Positions 5,719 through 9,474 of a stretch of DNA of 9,474 nucleotides are shown in pieces. Below the pieces are notes generated by a model. That model saw nothing but the letters and a program-made list of their open reading frames with translations, was not told where the DNA came from and ran no database searches. The DNA is from an uncultured Pseudomonadota bacterium (GTDB lineage: Bacteria; Pseudomonadota; Gammaproteobacteria; Burkholderiales; Usitatibacteraceae), in assembly GCA_946885905.1 (NCBI GenBank), contig CAMPHL010000059.1, positions 1-9,474 on the forward strand, written 5' to 3'. Within the stretch, counting starts at the first letter, position 1. Each line of letters starts with the position of its first letter. A program made the position numbers and the translations under genes.

Positions 5719-7713
5719 CTAGAGCTTGTCGAGCGCCAAGCTCCCGTCGGGGGAAGCTTCCGCAGGCTCGCGCCGCCATAGCGCGATCCGCTCCCTCAGC
5801 CGCATCGCCACGCCGTCCTTCTCGTTGTCGAGCAGCATCTCGGCGTAAAGGTGGTCGGCCCTCTCCCAGTCGCGCTCGAGGTAGGCGTCGAAGGCGGCCT
5901 CGGTGCGCGCGTTGAGGGCCGCGTCCTCGCAGGGCGTGTACACGTCGGTCGGCTCGGTCTTCCCGCTCACCCGGATGCGATCGACGCGACGCATCGGGAT
6001 GCGACCCGCCAGCTTGGCCACCGTCTCGCCGCTCACCAGGATCGGCGTCTTCCAGAACTTGTTGGCGCCCTCGAGGCGCGCGGCCTCGTTCACGCCGTCG
6101 CCCATGGCGGTGTAGGCGAGCCGCGTGGCCGAGCCCATGTTGCCCACGATGGCCACGCACGTGTTGACGCCAATGCGCATGTGGATCTCGGGCAGCCCCT
6201 TCGCGCGCAGCTCCTCGCGCAGGGCTTCCATCGCGCGCTGCATGCCGATGGCCGCACGCACCGCGTTGACCGCGTGCTCGGCATCGTCGAGCGGCGCGCC
6301 CCAGAACGCCATCACCGCGTCGCCGATGAACTGGACCACGGTTCCCTTGCGCTCGTGGATCACCTCGGTCATGGCGGTGAAGTGCTTGAAGAGCACCTGC
6401 TGGACCACGGGCGGCGGATGCTTCTCGGTCAACTTGGTGAAGCCCGCGAGGTCGGTGAAAATCACCGTGATCTCGCGTGACTCGCCGCCCAGCTCGAGCT
6501 TGCGGGGATCGGCCACGATCTGCTGCACGAGGTCGGGCGACAGGTAGCGCGAGAAGGCCGTCTGGACCTCGCGCTTGCGCCGCTGCTCGAGCGCATAGGC
6601 GCGCCCGCCATAGAGGAGGAACGCGAGGAGCGCCACGGCGACCGGCGTCGCGGTGGCCACCCAAAGGTGCTCCTGCTTGAAGAGGTATCCGGAGGCGGCG
6701 CCCAGCAGCAGCGCCACGGCGAATAGCGCTCCCGTGGAAGCGAACGGCCGCCAGCGGCGCATCGAGAAGAATGCGAGCACCGCGGCCAGCGCTGCGAACA
6801 GCGTGTTGCCCACCGGCCCCAGCGGGCGGATGGCCATCCCCGACAGCGCGTTGTCCACCATGGTGGCATGCAGCTTCATGCCGGCCGTGAGGAAGCTCGA
6901 CTTCGTGCGGAACGAGGTCGAGAAAAGGTCCGAGGAGGCCAGCCCCAGCTCGGGGGCGGCACGCAGCTCGCGGCCGACGATGACGATCCTGCCTTCGAAG
7001 GCGGTCTTGAGCTCCTCGGGACTCGCCTGGAGCACGAGGTGGAACGGGATCGGGTCGAACACCGCGTCGGGGTCCATGTAGCGGATCATCGAGTCGGGGC
7101 CGGGCAGCGGCGGCACCTCGACCGAAGGCGCCTTGACCTGCAGGACCTTGATGATCTGCCGCCAGAATGCGTCCGCGTCGTTGGGGATGCGCCGCACGAC
7201 CCCGTCCGGGTCGAAGGGAATCGTGGCGCGTCCCGAGATGGCTCCCGCCTCCACCAGCGGCGCGATCGGCTCGACCAGCTTCCACATCTTGTAGAGCGCG
7301 TCGTCGTGCTCGCGGAAGTCGGCGGCGAGGACCACGTTGCCCGCCCTCGCGATCGCCTGCGCGAACAGCCGGTCGTCCTCGGGATCCTTCGCCGGCGTAT
7401 CGAAGACGAGGTCCAGCGCGATCACCACCGCGCCGCCCTGCGCCAGCCGATCGACCAGCTCGCCGTGGAGGCGCCGCGGCCAGGGCCATTCCAGCTTCAA
7501 CTCGCGGATGGCCTCGTCGCTCACGCCGACCAGCGCGATCGGCTGCGTGAGCGCGGCGGGCGCCGTGTGCACCGTGAGCTCGTCGAAGATGCGCCGCTCG
7601 AAGGTTTGCCATGCCGGGACGTAGTGGAGCGCCAGCGCCCCGGCGGCGAACGCCGCGACCGCGATCACCGCATCGGCGTAGCGCGAGAGCGCTTGCTCGA
7701 TGCGGGCGATCAT
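5719..7713 (-). CDS. CHASE2-domain class III adenylate/guanylate cyclase, 664 aa
   Basis: The protein has an N-terminal membrane helix (about 14-32), a periplasmic CHASE2 sensor domain (about 38-290, with IALVGVSDEAI and the ALDLVFDTP motif), three membrane helices (about 300-317, 326-345 and 350-369), a linker helix (EQRRKREVQTAFSRYLSPD), and a class III cyclase domain (about 410-590). Metal-binding Asp421 (FTDLAGFT) and Asp465 (FIGDAVMAFWGAP) are present, as are Asn542 and Arg546 (VNEAARLE), which stabilise the transition state. Thr535 in YTAMGD fits the class IIIb type. The residue that normally selects adenine, a Lys four before the second Asp, is Gln461 here. The C-terminus (about 600-650) is a TPR-like helical pair. 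It should make a cyclic nucleotide in the cytoplasm in response to a periplasmic cue. The ATG shares one base with the stop of the upstream barrel gene (TGATG) and has no strong ribosome site, so translation is likely coupled. The frame stays open upstream of this ATG, but only as a shadow of the barrel gene. Confidence 0.93.
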   Translation of the reverse strand: MIARIEQALSRYADAVIAVAAFAAGALALHYVPAWQTFERRIFDELTVHTAPAALTQPIALVGVSDEAIRELKLEWPWPRRLHGELVDRLAQGGAVVIALDLVFDTPAKDPEDDRLFAQAIARAGNVVLAADFREHDDALYKMWKLVEPIAPLVEAGAISGRATIPFDPDGVVRRIPNDADAFWRQIIKVLQVKAPSVEVPPLPGPDSMIRYMDPDAVFDPIPFHLVLQASPEELKTAFEGRIVIVGRELRAAPELGLASSDLFSTSFRTKSSFLTAGMKLHATMVDNALSGMAIRPLGPVGNTLFAALAAVLAFFSMRRWRPFASTGALFAVALLLGAASGYLFKQEHLWVATATPVAVALLAFLLYGGRAYALEQRRKREVQTAFSRYLSPDLVQQIVADPRKLELGGESREITVIFTDLAGFTKLTEKHPPPVVQQVLFKHFTAMTEVIHERKGTVVQFIGDAVMAFWGAPLDDAEHAVNAVRAAIGMQRAMEALREELRAKGLPEIHMRIGVNTCVAIVGNMGSATRLAYTAMGDGVNEAARLEGANKFWKTPILVSGETVAKLAGRIPMRRVDRIRVSGKTEPTDVYTPCEDAALNARTEAAFDAYLERDWERADHLYAEMLLDNEKDGVAMRLRERIALWRREPAEASPDGSLALDKL

Positions 7714-9474
7714 CAGAAGCGGAAATTCACCAGGAGGCCCACCGCCTCCTCGAACTGCTTGGCGCCGATGTTGATCACCAGCACCTCGACCGCCCAGCGC
7801 TTGTCGCGCGACTCCCAGTACGCCTGCGCCGAGCCGCTCCATTCGGCGGGCAGCGCGATGAGGTTCGCCTCGTCGGTGAAGCGCTCGGCCTGGTAGGTCG
7901 CCTTGGCGCCGAGGCTCCAGCGCGCGTCGGAGAACCAGGCGCCGCCGAGGGCATAACGCTCGCGCGGGGAGAACGGGAAGCGGTTCCCGGCGAAGGGCCC
8001 GGAGAGCTCGCTGCGCGCGCGGGTTGCGTCCGCGAAGAAGGAGAGGTTGCGGGTGAGCATCGCGTTCACGGCAAGGCCGGACTCGCGCAGCTCGCCGCCG
8101 GCGATATCGGGGAAGCCTTCGAGCACGTACAGGCTCGCGAGCGGGCTGAAGGTGCGGTTGCGCAGGCGCTCGAGGTTCGAGCTGTCGGGCCGGTTGTTGA
8201 GCACGCCCGCGAGCGTGGAGAAGAGGTTCGTGACCTCCTGCCGGTCTCCGAAGAGGGTCACGAGGACCGTGGGCGTGATCTCCCACTCGGCCTGCACGCG
8301 CCCGCGCTCGAGCTGCCCGCCGGGCAGCACGTAGCGATCGTCGAGCACGATGCCCGCCGTCGAGGTGGGCTTGAGGCTGGAGAGCGAGGCCGGCCGCAGC
8401 CACTCCTGCCAGGCGGCACGGAACGTGAGGCCCGGAAGCGGCTTCACCACAACGCCCGCGCGCGGCGACCACTGGTCGCGCGAATGGTCGTCGTTCGCGA
8501 GCACGAGTTGGCCGAGGTAGTCGCGGCGCACCGTGATGTCGTTGGTCTTGTCGTACTCGGTGAAGTCGGCCTCGGCTTCCAGCGTGAGCGCGGGCATCAC
8601 CGGCCAGCGTCCGCCCAGCGCGAAGCTCCGGGACTCGTCGCGCACGTCCTGCAGGACGGATTCGAGGTTGCGCGCAGCGGCCGCCGAATTGCGCGCCGTG
8701 GCGTCGCGCTCGAGGAAATCGGTCGAGTCCCACTGCGCCCACTCGGCCACGGCATAAAACTCCAGCCCGCGCGTGTTGCGCCACAAGCCGCGCGCGCTGA
8801 AGTCCTTGCGGCGCGGCGCCTGCGTGAACGCCTGCTCCCGGAAGACCGTCCCGAAGAGCGAAGGCTCCGTCGCGCGCGTCGTGAGGCCGGTGTCCTCGGC
8901 CCCGTAGCCGCCTTTCACCCAGACCTGCCAATCGGGGCTCGGCCGATAGTGCGCGCCCGCGTCGAAGCGGCGGGCCGATCCGTCGATGAGCTCATAGGCA
9001 TCGAACACCGCATCCTTCCGGCCGCTGCGGATATCGGGAGCGAGCCGGTTGCCATAGACGAAGAAGCCCAGGTCGTCGCGCGGCTTGAAGCCGAAGCCGC
9101 CCGTGATCGAGGTGGCCTTCGCCGAGAAGTCGTCGAGGTCCGGCCAGTAGCGCAGGTACGAGCCCTCGAGGAAGTACGCCGCTCGCCCTTCCGCGAAGAG
9201 GCCATTCACGTTAGCGAGCGGCTCGGCGAGCTTCTCGTCGCCGTTCATCGCGCCGGCGAAGGCGAGCATTCCGTAGTTGCCCGGGCGGGCGAGCAGCGAC
9301 TGGAAGCGGTTCGAGGCGCCGAAGGCGAGCGGATCGGTGGAGAAACCCTGGATCAGCTCGCTGTTGGACATGAACTTGCCGGCCATGCGGTCGGCGAGGA
9401 AGAGGTGGCTGCCGGCCCACATCGGGTCGAACGAATCCTGTGCGTTCTTCAGGGCCCAGGCCTCCAGGCCCATC
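7713..9474 (-). CDS. Outer-membrane beta-barrel protein, C-terminal 586+ aa (start lies beyond window)
   Basis: The frame is open to the right edge; the ATG at 9473 lies inside conserved-looking sequence and is unlikely to be the true start. From about residue 95 on, the protein shows alternating polar and hydrophobic strands joined by charged turns, and it ends LLVNFRF with a terminal Phe, the classic signal for BAM insertion of outer-membrane proteins. The segment RAAWQEWLRPASLSSLKPT (about residue 360) resembles the barrel strands of TonB-dependent receptors. The first part (ALKNAQDSFDPMWAGSHLFLADR, then a TDPLAFGASNRFQSLLARPG stretch) reads like the end of a tetratricopeptide-repeat region joined to the barrel; I recall such TPR-barrel proteins beside CHASE2 cyclases and FecR-domain proteins, but the TPRs are outside the window. 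It is translated directly into the cyclase gene with a one-base overlap. Ligand and transport role are unknown. Confidence 0.82.
   Translation of the reverse strand, partial: MGLEAWALKNAQDSFDPMWAGSHLFLADRMAGKFMSNSELIQGFSTDPLAFGASNRFQSLLARPGNYGMLAFAGAMNGDEKLAEPLANVNGLFAEGRAAYFLEGSYLRYWPDLDDFSAKATSITGGFGFKPRDDLGFFVYGNRLAPDIRSGRKDAVFDAYELIDGSARRFDAGAHYRPSPDWQVWVKGGYGAEDTGLTTRATEPSLFGTVFREQAFTQAPRRKDFSARGLWRNTRGLEFYAVAEWAQWDSTDFLERDATARNSAAAARNLESVLQDVRDESRSFALGGRWPVMPALTLEAEADFTEYDKTNDITVRRDYLGQLVLANDDHSRDQWSPRAGVVVKPLPGLTFRAAWQEWLRPASLSSLKPTSTAGIVLDDRYVLPGGQLERGRVQAEWEITPTVLVTLFGDRQEVTNLFSTLAGVLNNRPDSSNLERLRNRTFSPLASLYVLEGFPDIAGGELRESGLAVNAMLTRNLSFFADATRARSELSGPFAGNRFPFSPRERYALGGAWFSDARWSLGAKATYQAERFTDEANLIALPAEWSGSAQAYWESRDKRWAVEVLVINIGAKQFEEAVGLLVNFRF

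Noticed and set aside
5702..5720. AGCGC/GCGCT inverted repeat after the cyclase stop as a terminator
   Set aside because: Five pairs, nine-base loop, no T-run; the toxin-antitoxin promoter lies in the same short gap, but the hairpin itself is not convincing.
6507..6533. Loss of the second purine-specifying Asp in the cyclase
   Set aside because: The aligned residue is Thr535 in YTAMGD, which is normal for class IIIb cyclases; only the Lys-to-Gln change is notable.
7714..8931. Upstream extension of the cyclase frame into the barrel gene (1070 codons in all)
   Set aside because: The extension is Arg/Ala-rich shadow sequence; the barrel frame is clearly the coding one, and the cyclase homology begins at the ATG at 7713.

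Overview
This is a G+C-rich window (about two thirds G+C by eye) with closely packed genes, bacterial start sites and a mixture of protein families typical of a Gram-negative proteobacterium: an outer-membrane beta-barrel ending in Phe, a Tat-exported hydrolase, a CHASE2 class III nucleotide cyclase and an Mrp-type antiporter subunit. A betaproteobacterium is my best guess from the overall flavour of the proteins, but nothing here (no rRNA or other marker) proves it. No tRNA, rRNA, CRISPR array, transposase or phage gene was seen.

Layout. (1) 1-1890, minus strand: a large MrpA/PhaA-type Na+(K+)/H+ antiporter subunit running off the left edge, preceded by a small unrecognised gene (94 aa) that is probably its first operon partner; the other Mrp subunits would lie to the left of the window. 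(2) 1998-2900, minus: a cytoplasmic alpha/beta hydrolase of the RdmC-like type. (3) 2901-3279: a 379-base divergent intergenic region carrying two different short repeat families, three copies of an AT-rich module built on GGTGTCAGACACC, and a 24-base tandem repeat built on the palindrome CCAGGCCTGG. (4) 3280-5012, plus: a two-gene operon of a Tat-signal dienelactone-hydrolase-like enzyme and a class I glutamine-amidotransferase-fold hydrolase (peptidase C26, PuuD-like). (5) 5065-5659, minus: a type II toxin-antitoxin module (ribbon-helix-helix antitoxin, then RelE/ParE toxin) with a near-perfect 26-base palindrome lying over the antitoxin start codon. (6) 5719-9474, minus: a CHASE2 adenylate/guanylate cyclase whose start codon overlaps the stop codon of an upstream outer-membrane beta-barrel protein; the barrel gene runs off the right edge.

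How the parts work together. The barrel-cyclase pair is the most suggestive system: one protein in the outer membrane and one in the inner membrane with a large periplasmic CHASE2 sensor and a cytoplasmic cyclase, made from one coupled message. This looks like an envelope-to-cyclic-nucleotide signalling unit. The cyclase has a Gln where the purine-selecting Lys is normally found, so its product is not certain. The other blocks (Mrp antiporter, hydrolases, toxin-antitoxin) look like independent units; I see no single new multi-gene defence or mobile system in this window.
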